This document shows positions 14,731 through 22,505 of a stretch of 64,000 nt of DNA, piece by piece; within the stretch, counting starts at the first letter, position 1, and each line of letters starts with the position of its first letter. Origin of the DNA: an uncultured Subdoligranulum sp. (GTDB taxonomy: Bacteria > Bacillota > Clostridia > Oscillospirales > Ruminococcaceae); contig UQZO01000004.1 of assembly GCA_900545545.1 (NCBI GenBank), positions 1 to 64,000 on the forward strand, in the 5' to 3' direction. The position numbers and the translations under genes were made by a program. The notes under the pieces are model-generated. The model saw only the letters and a program-made list of their open reading frames with translations. It did no database searches and had not been told where the DNA came from.

Positions 14731-16359
14731 ATGAAGAAAACCCTACAGGAAACGGGATGGCGTGCCCGTTTGTGGCGTGTACTGCCATGGTTGTGGATCG
14801 CGGCAGGCTATCTGCTGGATCTGTGGTACCAGCTGGTGCCCGGGCGCTGGATCGTGGATTCGGATCTGGCGTCCGAAATGATTTTGTCCAACCTGCTCAA
14901 TCAGGAAGGCAGCATCATCAGTACCAACTGGTATTACTCTACGGAACTTTCGGTGCTGCAGATGCAGTGGTTTTATCGGCTGGGATTGCTGGTATTCCCC
15001 AATGACTGGCATCTGGCACGGACCCTGGGCATGGCGCTGGCGTTGGCCCTGTACGGGGCGGTTATCTACTTCCTGGCCCGCAGTGCGGGGCTGGGCAAGC
15101 TGAGCCCCTGGGTGACCGGCGTGCTGATCTGGCCCTTTGGATGGCGGTATCTGGTGTATGCCATCTACGGCGGGTACTATCTGGTCTATGCATTCTTTTA
15201 TATCCCGGTGCTGGGACTGCTGCTGCGCAGCCAGACCGCGGAAAAGGGCCGTCTGGCCCGTCTTTGGACCATCGCCTGCCTGCTCTCGCTGGCGGGGGGC
15301 ATCAACGGTGTAAAACAGCTCATGGTTTTCCATGCGCCGCTCTTGCTGGCGGCAGCGGTGGTGCTGGCTCTGGCATTGCACGACTGCGGCAAAACCGACT
15401 GGCGCAGTGCGCTGGGGGCCTGCCGTGCGCAGCTGCGGCTGTTTGTGGGCTCTGTTCTGACGGCAGGGTTCTGTGCAGCCGGGTATCTTGGGGGCAATTC
15501 GATACTGTCCGTGCTGTATGATTTCAAGTCCTACAGCTTCATTGTCTGGAACCGGTCGGATGATTGGTTCACGCTGGACAGCATCATCATGGACTTCTTC
15601 CATGAATTCGGCTACCGGGACGGTGCGGGGCTCTTCCATTTCAGCGGCATTGCCACCGGGGTCGGCCTGCTGCTGGGTGCGTTCATGTTCCTTTGCATGG
15701 TGCGCCTGGTGCTGCGGCTGCGCAGCCTGCAGGTGATCGATCAGATCCTGGTACTGCTGCTGGTGTTCATGGTGCTGGTGTGCGGTGTGTGTTACACCTA
15801 TTTCCAGGAATATTATCAGTATTTCTGGCTGATGAATATGCCGGTGGCCATTGCGGTCATGGCGGTGGAACTCAAGACGGAAAAATTCCATCTGCCGGGA
15901 ATGCGGCAGGCCTCTGCCGTGGTGCTGGCCTGCGCCTTTACCCTTTGTGCGGTGCATACGGTCCGCCGGGAAATCGAAACGCCCACCCTGGCCCATAAGG
16001 GATTGGATGCCGTGGCCAACTGGCTGGTGGACAACGGCTATACCGAAGGATACGCCACTTTCTGGAATTGCAATGCACTGATCGAGCTGTCCAGCGGCAA
16101 ACTGGACGTCTGGACGCTGATGAGCCTGAACGACGATGTGGTCCCGGACTGGCTGCAGGAGAAAGATCACCTGACCACCGATCCCGAGAAACCCTTCGTG
16201 CTGGTGGACACCGAGACCGATGGCGAAGGGGAAGAGATGGGCCTGATTCGGTACGGCGACTGCGAAAAAGTCTACGAGGATGGCCGGTATGAGGTCTACG
16301 CCTTTGCCTCGGCAGCAGACGTGCATGCGGCTGCGGACCTGGCACAAGCGGCAAAATAA
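14731..16359 (+). CDS. Polytopic membrane protein, GT-C glycosyltransferase-like
   Basis: 542 residues with about ten to twelve membrane segments and a soluble tail from about residue 430. The region after the first helix, around IVDSDLASEMILSNLLNQE, has the acidic extracytoplasmic loop position seen in GT-C enzymes that use polyprenyl-phosphate sugars. No exact family signature is visible, so the activity is inferred from topology and context. ATG 14731 follows AAGGAG and a good promoter. It precedes an N-acetyl-sugar amidotransferase gene by 56 bp, so it probably belongs to the glycan operon. It could instead be a polymerase or flippase-like protein. Confidence 0.7.
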   Translation: MKKTLQETGWRARLWRVLPWLWIAAGYLLDLWYQLVPGRWIVDSDLASEMILSNLLNQEGSIISTNWYYSTELSVLQMQWFYRLGLLVFPNDWHLARTLGMALALALYGAVIYFLARSAGLGKLSPWVTGVLIWPFGWRYLVYAIYGGYYLVYAFFYIPVLGLLLRSQTAEKGRLARLWTIACLLSLAGGINGVKQLMVFHAPLLLAAAVVLALALHDCGKTDWRSALGACRAQLRLFVGSVLTAGFCAAGYLGGNSILSVLYDFKSYSFIVWNRSDDWFTLDSIIMDFFHEFGYRDGAGLFHFSGIATGVGLLLGAFMFLCMVRLVLRLRSLQVIDQILVLLLVFMVLVCGVCYTYFQEYYQYFWLMNMPVAIAVMAVELKTEKFHLPGMRQASAVVLACAFTLCAVHTVRREIETPTLAHKGLDAVANWLVDNGYTEGYATFWNCNALIELSSGKLDVWTLMSLNDDVVPDWLQEKDHLTTDPEKPFVLVDTETDGEGEEMGLIRYGDCEKVYEDGRYEVYAFASAADVHAAADLAQAAK

Positions 16360-16415
16360 AACAAACGGAAGAAACCCCGCTCTTTACGGCGGGCTGTATG
16401 TAAAGGAGAACGACC

Positions 16416-17540
16416 ATGCGTTACTGCAAAAAATGTACGATGCCCGATACCCGTCCCGGCATTACCTTTGACGCCGAAGGCGTGTGCAGCGCCTGCCGCC
16501 ACTATGAGAGCCGCAAGAATGTGGACTGGGATGCCCGCTTCAAGGAGTTTGAGGCTTTCTGCAACAAATACCGCGGCATGAACGGCCCCGGCGGCTACGA
16601 CTGTGCCGTGGCGGTTTCCGGCGGCAAGGACAGCCACTTCCAGGTCTGGATGCTCAAGGAAGTTATGCACATGAACCCCATCCTTTTCAGTGTGGAGGAT
16701 AACTTCCCCATGACCCAGGCCGGTATCCACAACCTCAAGAACATCAGCGAGGAATTCGGCTGCACCATCATCTCCTGCAAGCCCAACATCAAGGCGCAGA
16801 AGATCCTCATGCGCAAATTCTTTGAAAAATACGGCAAACCCACCTGGTATGTGGACCGCCTGATCTACACCTTCCCGCTGCATATGGCGGCCAAATTCAA
16901 CACCCCCATGCTCTGCTACGGCGAGAACGTCAGCTTCGAGTACGGCGGCAATGCCGACCAGGAGACCTACTCCGCCATGGACCAGATCGAGAACGGCGTG
17001 GCCGTGGGCTTCCCCATGGAGGAACTGGTGGGTGACGGCGTTACCGAGAACGACCTGAGCCTGACCCTGGCCCCCAGCGCCGAGGAACGCGCCAAGCTGG
17101 ACCCCTTCTATATGAGCTACTTTGTGCCCTGGAACAGCTATAAGAACTACCAGATCGCCAAGGCCCACGGCTTCCATGACCTGACCCACGAGTGGGACCG
17201 CACTCATCACGCCGAAAACTTCGACCAGATCGATTCCCGCGCCTACCTGGTGCACTCCTGGCTGAAGTACCCCAAGTTCGGCCATGCGGCTGCCACCGAC
17301 TACACCGCCCGCTATATCCGTTACGGCATGATGACCCGCGAGGAGGCCATCCCCGTCATCAAGGAGCGCGACGGCAAGCTGGACCCGCTCTGCGTGCGGG
17401 ATTTCTGCAACTTCTGCGGCTACACCGAGAGCGAGTTCTGGACCATCATGGACAAGTTCTACAACCGCGATCTGTTCGAAAAGAACGACTGCGGTGAGTG
17501 GGTCCTCAAACATCCCATCTGGGAAGAGGATAAGGCATGA
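16416..17540 (+). CDS. N-acetyl sugar amidotransferase (WbuX/PseA-like), copy 1
   Basis: 374 residues. It begins with a zinc-ribbon-like YCKKCTMPDTRPG...CSAC and then the PP-loop ATP-pyrophosphatase motif SGGKDS near residue 70. A second cysteine group, CVRDFCNFCGY, lies near 330. WbuX/WbpG/PseA proteins activate an N-acetyl group with ATP and install ammonia to make an acetamidino group on a UDP- or CMP-sugar, with ammonia from a HisH/HisF-like pair. That pair is encoded at 23907-25318. ATG 16416 follows AAAGGAG. A second, divergent paralog lies at 22506. The exact sugar is unknown. Confidence 0.88.
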   Translation: MRYCKKCTMPDTRPGITFDAEGVCSACRHYESRKNVDWDARFKEFEAFCNKYRGMNGPGGYDCAVAVSGGKDSHFQVWMLKEVMHMNPILFSVEDNFPMTQAGIHNLKNISEEFGCTIISCKPNIKAQKILMRKFFEKYGKPTWYVDRLIYTFPLHMAAKFNTPMLCYGENVSFEYGGNADQETYSAMDQIENGVAVGFPMEELVGDGVTENDLSLTLAPSAEERAKLDPFYMSYFVPWNSYKNYQIAKAHGFHDLTHEWDRTHHAENFDQIDSRAYLVHSWLKYPKFGHAAATDYTARYIRYGMMTREEAIPVIKERDGKLDPLCVRDFCNFCGYTESEFWTIMDKFYNRDLFEKNDCGEWVLKHPIWEEDKA

Positions 17541-17737
17541 CCGACCAGGAACAACTGGCGGCCTACCGTGCCATGCAGAAGGCCGTGCAGGAGGAATACG
17601 ACCGCGCGGCGGATAAAATGGCGGCCCTGAAAGTCCAGGGCAAGGAAAAAACGGCCACCTACCGCCAGCTGTTTGCGCGCAAGCTGCAGCTGAGCGAGTT
17701 GCTGAGCTGGTATAAAACCTACGGCCTGACGCTGTAA
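17537..17737 (+). CDS. Small helical protein coupled to the amidotransferase
   Basis: 66 residues, charged and probably all alpha-helical or coiled-coil, with no Cys, signal or membrane segment. Its ATG overlaps the amidotransferase stop codon (ATGA), so translation is coupled. I do not recognise the family. An accessory or partner of the amidotransferase is plausible from position only. Confidence 0.7.
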   Translation: MTDQEQLAAYRAMQKAVQEEYDRAADKMAALKVQGKEKTATYRQLFARKLQLSELLSWYKTYGLTL

Positions 17738-17774
17738 TTGTGCGGCAACGGCGCGGAAGGGATGACAAACGAAC

Positions 17775-19334
17775 ATGCAGTATAAACCAATGCGGCTGCC
17801 TTGCCACCCGGTCCACCTTGTGGCCGATGCGCTGGCGCTGGCCCTGGTGGCGGGCTTGCCGCTTTTTATGCCCAACGGTTATGTGGAACTGATCGGGTAC
17901 AAATTTTCCCTGCTGCTTCGATGTGTGCTGGTGGCGCTTCTGCTGCTGCCCTTTGCCTGTCTTTGGAAAAACCGGTGCAAGACGGCTTTGCGCCGGTTTT
18001 CTTTTGCCTGGCTGTGGCCGGTGGGGCTTTGCCTTTGCTATGCGGCAGCCTGGTTTTTTGTGGAAGATCGCTTTACAGCACTGTGGGGCCTCAGCGGGCG
18101 CAATAACGGCCTGGTGTTGTACCTGGCCTGTACGGCGGCCTATCTTCTCATCGCAGTGGCCGGGTCCCCCGGCATTGTGCCGCTGGCCAGGCGTACTTTC
18201 ACAGCCACAGGCTGCGTGGTGACGGTCATCAGCTGGCTCAATTACTGGATGATCGACCCGCTGGATGCCTACTATACCTTTTTGCCGGATCGGGGCGAAC
18301 TGTTTCTGGGCACGGTGGGCAACATCAATTTTTACGGCGCCTTTTTGTGCCTCTGCGTCCCGCTGGCGGCGGAAACTTATTTCCGGCAAAGGGGCCGTCT
18401 TCTGGATAAAAGCTACTGGGTGACGTTGTTTCTGTGCAGCGGATTGATCCCGGCGGGCAGCGATGCCTCCTGGCTGGGATGTTTTGCGGCGCTGCTGGCG
18501 CTTTGCTGTACCCGCAAAACCACGACCCAAACCCTGGCCCGGGCGGCGGCACTGTGCGCAGGGGTTGCTGCCGTTGCCCTGGGCACCGGCGGCGTGGCAA
18601 AGCTGATCCCGGCCCGCGTGGAACTTCGCACGGTTTCGGCACAGCTGGCTTCCCCGCTTGTTGGGGGAATACTGCTGGTGGCGGTTGCGCTAACAGCGTA
18701 TGCCCTTGGCAAAACCCGCCCGCGCCCGGCGGCCGGTGCGGTACGCGCTTTTTCGTTGGTATTGCTGGCGGCAGCAGTGGGGGCGCTGGTTCTGGCCAAT
18801 CTGTGGCCGGGTGGGCCGCAGCCGTTGGCGGCCCTTCGCTTTACCGAGCGCTGGGCCAGCAACCGCGGATATGCCTGGCAAAAGCTGTGGACCATTTATA
18901 CACAGGATACAACTCTGTTGCAAAAGCTGATCGGGTTGGGTGGAGATGCCGTCAAGGCGCGGTTGAATCCCGATATTGAATCCACGCGCTACATGGTTCT
19001 GCTCAATGGCGAGGCCTTTGATTCCGCGCACAACGAGTTTTTGCAGCACCTGGTTTGCGGTGGTGCCTTGGGGCTATTGTGCTGGTGCGGGTTTTGCGCT
19101 GCCGCTTTGGTACGAGGGTTCCGCAACTGCCCGGCGCTGGCAGCGGCCATGTTGGGGTATTTGGTGCAGTCATTTTTCAGCATCAGTATGCCGGGGGTGC
19201 TGCCGCTGGTATTTGTACTGGCGGCTCTGGCAGAAACGACGCCCGCGCCGCGTACTGAAAACAATGGGATTCGCCTTGCCGCAGGGGGCACATTGCTGTT
19301 TGCGGCAGCTTTTTCATTGCTTGTTATACCATGA
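17775..19334 (+). CDS. O-antigen ligase/polymerase-like membrane protein (Wzy_C family)
   Basis: 519 residues with about twelve hydrophobic segments. The block GTVGNINFYGAFLCLCVPLA near residue 178 and the large extracytoplasmic loop ending DSAHNEFLQHLVCGGALGLL near 420 match the O-antigen ligase/polymerase family, in which the loop His and Glu/Asn-type residues matter. In a Gram-positive such a protein would polymerise lipid-linked repeats or transfer a glycan onto a surface acceptor, outside the membrane. It lies 37 bp after the small coupled gene, so probably on the same transcript. Ligase and polymerase roles cannot be separated by sequence alone. Confidence 0.82.
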   Translation: MQYKPMRLPCHPVHLVADALALALVAGLPLFMPNGYVELIGYKFSLLLRCVLVALLLLPFACLWKNRCKTALRRFSFAWLWPVGLCLCYAAAWFFVEDRFTALWGLSGRNNGLVLYLACTAAYLLIAVAGSPGIVPLARRTFTATGCVVTVISWLNYWMIDPLDAYYTFLPDRGELFLGTVGNINFYGAFLCLCVPLAAETYFRQRGRLLDKSYWVTLFLCSGLIPAGSDASWLGCFAALLALCCTRKTTTQTLARAAALCAGVAAVALGTGGVAKLIPARVELRTVSAQLASPLVGGILLVAVALTAYALGKTRPRPAAGAVRAFSLVLLAAAVGALVLANLWPGGPQPLAALRFTERWASNRGYAWQKLWTIYTQDTTLLQKLIGLGGDAVKARLNPDIESTRYMVLLNGEAFDSAHNEFLQHLVCGGALGLLCWCGFCAAALVRGFRNCPALAAAMLGYLVQSFFSISMPGVLPLVFVLAALAETTPAPRTENNGIRLAAGGTLLFAAAFSLLVIP

Positions 19335-19394
19335 AATAAAAGTGATGTAGCAAAATAATGTGAACAAAAATGGAATGATTGTGAAAAATGGCAC

Positions 19395-19423
19395 TTGATT
19401 ATCCCAAGAAAAAGCGCTATGAT
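19395..19423 (+). promoter_or_regulatory. Promoter of the sortase-substrate operon
   Basis: TTGATT (19395-19400), a 17-bp spacer and TATGAT (19418-19423), with a leader of about 50 nt before ATG 19479. Confidence 0.75.
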
Positions 19424-19478
19424 AAGAGCACTATCGAGTCGATTAAAAAACAGATAGAAATGAAAAGGGAGTATCGAA

Positions 19479-20450
19479 ATGAAACTGAAAAAAATTCTTG
19501 CAGTTGTTTCTGCAACTGTCTTGATGGCGACCATGAGCCTGCCGGTTTTTGCCGAGGCAACGCGGGGTGAAAATTCCCAGAGCACCGCCATTGAGCTGAT
19601 CGGCATGACCCAGAATCCTGAGATGGATGTGGCGAAAGCCGAAAATAAGATGAAAGATCTGACGGGTTACCTGCAGGATACGCAGGTGACCGTCAGTGCC
19701 GAAATGATGACCGCCGCCATGAGCTTCTTTGATCGCATGGAAGATGACAATTCCGGCAGCATCCAGAAGAAAGAAGCCACTGTGAGCGGCATCGCCATGT
19801 CTTACCGCAGCCAGGCGGACGATACCATGCAGATTAAAAGCCTGAGCTTGGACCAGGCTACCGGCAAAATTACACTGGATGCGGAAGCTGTTGTGTCTGG
19901 CAATGACAGCTTCGGCTATGCCGTCACCGTGGACCTGCCGGCAGACACCCGCGTGACTACCTACAAGATCACGATGGAGGGTGACAATGCGCAGAAGATC
20001 GACGCAACCGTCCCCGTGAAGAGCTACATCGATAAGGACAACACGACCCACAAGTATGTCACCTTCTGGGTGCCGCACTTCACCACCTATGTTCTGACTT
20101 CCTTCTCCAACGATACGGCCGCTGAAACGACGACCACCACTACGTCTTCCACCACCGTTTCGTCCGGGGATGCCATCCAGTATTACACTTGCAAGGCCTG
20201 CGGCTACCACAACTGGACCGCGACCGAAGAAGGCTATCGCTGCGACAACTGCGGCTATATCGAGTCTCAGAAGCAGCTGGCCGGGTACGGCAACGTCAAG
20301 GGTGTGTATTCTCCCAAGACTGGTACCGAGAACCCCATCAAGGCTACCGGTTCCGATATGAACCTGACTGTCCTGGTTGTTGTGGCTCTGGCCGTTGCTG
20401 CTGCCTGCGGTATGGGCGTTGCCTCCAAGAAATCCCGCAAGAGCGAGTAA
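19479..20450 (+). CDS. Secreted sortase substrate with SPKTG signal and external zinc ribbon
   Basis: 323 residues. Signal peptide 1-25 ends PVFA. The body (about 30-205) is polar and beta-rich, similar in style to cell-surface proteins with a Cpl/Big-like domain but not recognised. A Thr/Ser linker (about 210-228) leads to CKACGY...CDNCGY, a four-Cys zinc ribbon near 235-255. The C terminus has SPKTG (about 278-282), a 20-residue hydrophobic stretch and tail SKKSRKSE, the layout of a cell-wall sorting signal. SPKTG-type motifs are known for Clostridioides SrtB. The sortase gene follows directly. A zinc ribbon outside the cell is unusual. ATG 19479 follows AAAGGGAG. Confidence 0.82.
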   Translation: MKLKKILAVVSATVLMATMSLPVFAEATRGENSQSTAIELIGMTQNPEMDVAKAENKMKDLTGYLQDTQVTVSAEMMTAAMSFFDRMEDDNSGSIQKKEATVSGIAMSYRSQADDTMQIKSLSLDQATGKITLDAEAVVSGNDSFGYAVTVDLPADTRVTTYKITMEGDNAQKIDATVPVKSYIDKDNTTHKYVTFWVPHFTTYVLTSFSNDTAAETTTTTTSSTTVSSGDAIQYYTCKACGYHNWTATEEGYRCDNCGYIESQKQLAGYGNVKGVYSPKTGTENPIKATGSDMNLTVLVVVALAVAAACGMGVASKKSRKSE

Positions 20451-20485
20451 TCGAAACAAAACTATCATCATGTGAGGATTCGCAA

Positions 20486-21199
20486 ATGAGGAACTCGTCT
20501 TTCCATGTTGCGGCGTCCAAGCAGAAAAACGGCAAGAGGAAGAAGCTGCTTCTTCCTCTTGTTTTTTCTATCGCGGCGCTGCTGGTTGTTCTGGTTGTAC
20601 TTTACTCTGTAACGGGGGCGTTCCGCTCAGCGGCAGCCAGTTCGGGTCTGCCCGAAGAAGCGCAGATCCCGACGCTTTCCGCAGTGTCCTCTCAACCCGA
20701 TGCGGAGTCCGAAGCTCTGTCCGAAGCTCTGTCCGAAGTTAAGTCTGGGACAGGGGAGCTGGAAAGCTACCCCGAAGCAGGGGACAAGCTGGGCCACCTT
20801 ACCGTCAGCGGTACCACGGTGGATTGCGATGTATACTATGGTGACTCTGAAACCGAGTTCTCCAAGGGGGCGGGTACCTACAAGGGAGCCAAGATCCCCG
20901 GCGAGGGCGGTACCATTCTGATGGGAGGGCATACCGGCACCTATTTCCGGGATTTTGAAAGTGTGGAGGTAGGGGATGACGTCACCTTTACCACCTCCTA
21001 TGGGGAGTACCACTATGTGGTCACTGGCACCAAGGTGGCTGTGGATACCGATACCACGGCCTACGACCTGGATGCAGCGGAGGAAAACCTCGTCATGTAT
21101 ACCTGCTATCCCTTCGGAATCGTCAACCCCACCGATGAGCGCTTCTTTGTGTATTGTGACTATGTCAGCGGCCCCGCACTGGAGCTGCAGCAGCCATGA
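20486..21199 (+). CDS. Sortase, probably dedicated to the upstream substrate
   Basis: 237 residues. Basic N terminus, one membrane anchor (about 20-42), a Ser/Glu-rich linker with a repeated SEALSEALSE, then the sortase beta-barrel. Catalytic His lies in GGHTGTYF, the catalytic Cys in VMYTCYPFG and the Arg in TDERFFVY, so the triad is intact. It would cleave SPKTG after Thr and transfer the protein to cell wall or another amine. ATG 20486 follows GAGGA, 35 bp after the substrate gene; no terminator intervenes. The length and short catalytic domain suggest class D-like, but the class is not certain. Confidence 0.9.
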   Translation: MRNSSFHVAASKQKNGKRKKLLLPLVFSIAALLVVLVVLYSVTGAFRSAAASSGLPEEAQIPTLSAVSSQPDAESEALSEALSEVKSGTGELESYPEAGDKLGHLTVSGTTVDCDVYYGDSETEFSKGAGTYKGAKIPGEGGTILMGGHTGTYFRDFESVEVGDDVTFTTSYGEYHYVVTGTKVAVDTDTTAYDLDAAEENLVMYTCYPFGIVNPTDERFFVYCDYVSGPALELQQP

Positions 21200-22047
21200 G
21201 CGGGCGGTATTCTTCCCCGGTGCTGGCGCTGCTTTCCCAGGGGCTGGCCACGGTATGCGGCTGTCTGCTGGCTTTGATGCTTGCGCTCAGCCTGACGCTT
21301 TTCCGGGAAGGTTACTATCTGCATAAGCTGGACACCGGCACCTGCCTGCAAACCATCTACGAAAATATACAGCAGGGCGGGCAGACCATTGCCCGGACAG
21401 CCGGTCTGCGCGAAGATATTTTCGATGACCTCGTCACACAGGAGGATGTGCGGGTGGCGGTGGTGCGTCGCGCCGATGAAATCTGGCATGGCGCGACAAC
21501 ACAGCCCGAAACACCCTATACCGACCTGGTCGCTTATCTGCAGGATACCGTCAGCCGGGAAACCGGTGTGGCGTGGACCGAAAGCGATACCGATCGGTAC
21601 GACACCATCCGCCGGGTATGCGATGACATGTGGACCAGCAATGCCGTGCCGCCTATGGCCAATCTGTTGAATGTGCTTATGCAGTACCGGCAGATTGCCT
21701 GGGTACTGATGGTAATTTTGGTGGTGCTGTTGGCCTTCTGCCTCTGGCTGCAGGTTCCCTTTCAGGCCGGTTGGCCGCAGCTGCCGGGGGCGGTGGCCAC
21801 CGTGGGGAAGGCGGTAGCCGTGGGCTGTGTGCTCATCTGTTTTGCCATTCAGTTTTCCGGTTGGGAAACCTGGATGCCCTCCGAAGATGCGGCCTATGGG
21901 CTGTATCTCAGCTGGTTCCGCGGTTTTGCACCTGTGGTTGCCGCTTGCGGTATGATGCTGGCGGTGGTATTATGGGTTATAGCATTGCTGCTTGCACAGA
22001 ACAACCGAACCGCAGGCAAAAAGACCGGTGCAGCCGGTCAAGGATAA
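21196..22047 (+). CDS. Membrane protein coupled to the sortase gene
   Basis: 283 residues: one N-terminal membrane helix (about 10-33), an extracytoplasmic domain of about 130 residues, then three or four C-terminal helices. ATG overlaps the sortase stop (ATGA), so it is translationally coupled. I do not recognise the family with confidence; two-part membrane proteins of this shape (TIGR01906-like) occur in clostridia. A role in presenting or regulating sortase substrates is inference from position. Confidence 0.72.
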   Translation: MSGRYSSPVLALLSQGLATVCGCLLALMLALSLTLFREGYYLHKLDTGTCLQTIYENIQQGGQTIARTAGLREDIFDDLVTQEDVRVAVVRRADEIWHGATTQPETPYTDLVAYLQDTVSRETGVAWTESDTDRYDTIRRVCDDMWTSNAVPPMANLLNVLMQYRQIAWVLMVILVVLLAFCLWLQVPFQAGWPQLPGAVATVGKAVAVGCVLICFAIQFSGWETWMPSEDAAYGLYLSWFRGFAPVVAACGMMLAVVLWVIALLLAQNNRTAGKKTGAAGQG

Positions 22048-22062
22048 GGAGGAACTCCCGCT

Positions 22063-22365
22063 ATGACCAAACACATCATTCTGTGGACGCTGAAAGAAAC
22101 GCTGAGCGCCGAGGAAAAGGCATCTGTCAAAGCCGCCATCAAGGAAGGGCTGGAGGGTCTGGCCGGCCAGATCCCGGGCCTGGTGGATATCCATGTGCAG
22201 ATCGACTGCCTGCCCACCTCCACCGCGGACCTGATGCTGGATTCCACGTTCACCGACGCACAGGCGCTGAAAGGCTATTCCGTCCATCCGGCCCATGTGG
22301 CGGTGGCGGACGGCAAGGTGCGTCCCTACACCCAGATCCGCAGCTGCCTGGACTTCGAGGTCTGA
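22063..22365 (+). CDS. Dabb-family (stress-responsive A/B barrel) protein
   Basis: 100 residues starting MTKHIILWTLKETLSAEEK and ending with RPYTQIRSCLDF. The pattern (KH.ilW.l, a long amphipathic helix, then VHPAHVAV) matches the dimeric alpha+beta barrel Dabb domain. Function of bacterial members is mostly unknown. Its RBS AAGGAGG is 15 bp after the preceding membrane-protein gene, so it ends the sortase operon. Confidence 0.82.
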   Translation: MTKHIILWTLKETLSAEEKASVKAAIKEGLEGLAGQIPGLVDIHVQIDCLPTSTADLMLDSTFTDAQALKGYSVHPAHVAVADGKVRPYTQIRSCLDFEV

Positions 22366-22384
22366 CAAAAAGGGGCTGCCCCTC

Positions 22385-22413
22385 TTGCACAGCGGGGCAA
22401 GCTGTGCTATAAT
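22385..22413 (+). promoter_or_regulatory. Consensus promoter directly before a long hairpin
   Basis: TTGCAC (22385-22390), a 17-bp spacer and TATAAT (22408-22413). Predicted RNA start is about 22420. Only 7-8 nt later a 20-bp terminator hairpin begins, so full-length transcripts into the downstream gene would need read-through. Confidence 0.75.
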
Positions 22414-22426
22414 ACGCTGGAACGGC

Positions 22427-22472
22427 AAAGGCGCCGTCCGTATGGCATCGCCATACGGACGGCGCCTTTTTT
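22427..22472 (+). terminator. 20-bp perfect terminator hairpin; possible attenuator
   Basis: A perfect 20-bp stem (22427-22446 with 22450-22469) closes on the 3-nt loop ATC and continues into a T run to 22472. It ends the sortase operon, but it also sits downstream of a consensus promoter, so it may end a very short RNA of about 50 nt or act as an attenuator for the amidotransferase gene at 22506. Confidence 0.85.
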
Positions 22473-22505
22473 GTATTGAAAAACGCCGGAATGGAGTGCA
22501 GAAAT

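Noticed and set aside
16296..18530. A 744-codon minus-strand open frame over the amidotransferase and ligase genes
   Set aside because: Antisense shadow; the plus strand has clear domains, RBSs and overlaps. The same applies to long minus frames at 24899-26587, 30009-31667, 47904-49883 and 51139-53532.
19388..19570. Short open frame upstream of the sortase substrate
   Set aside because: It runs through the promoter and out of frame into the substrate gene, with no RBS.
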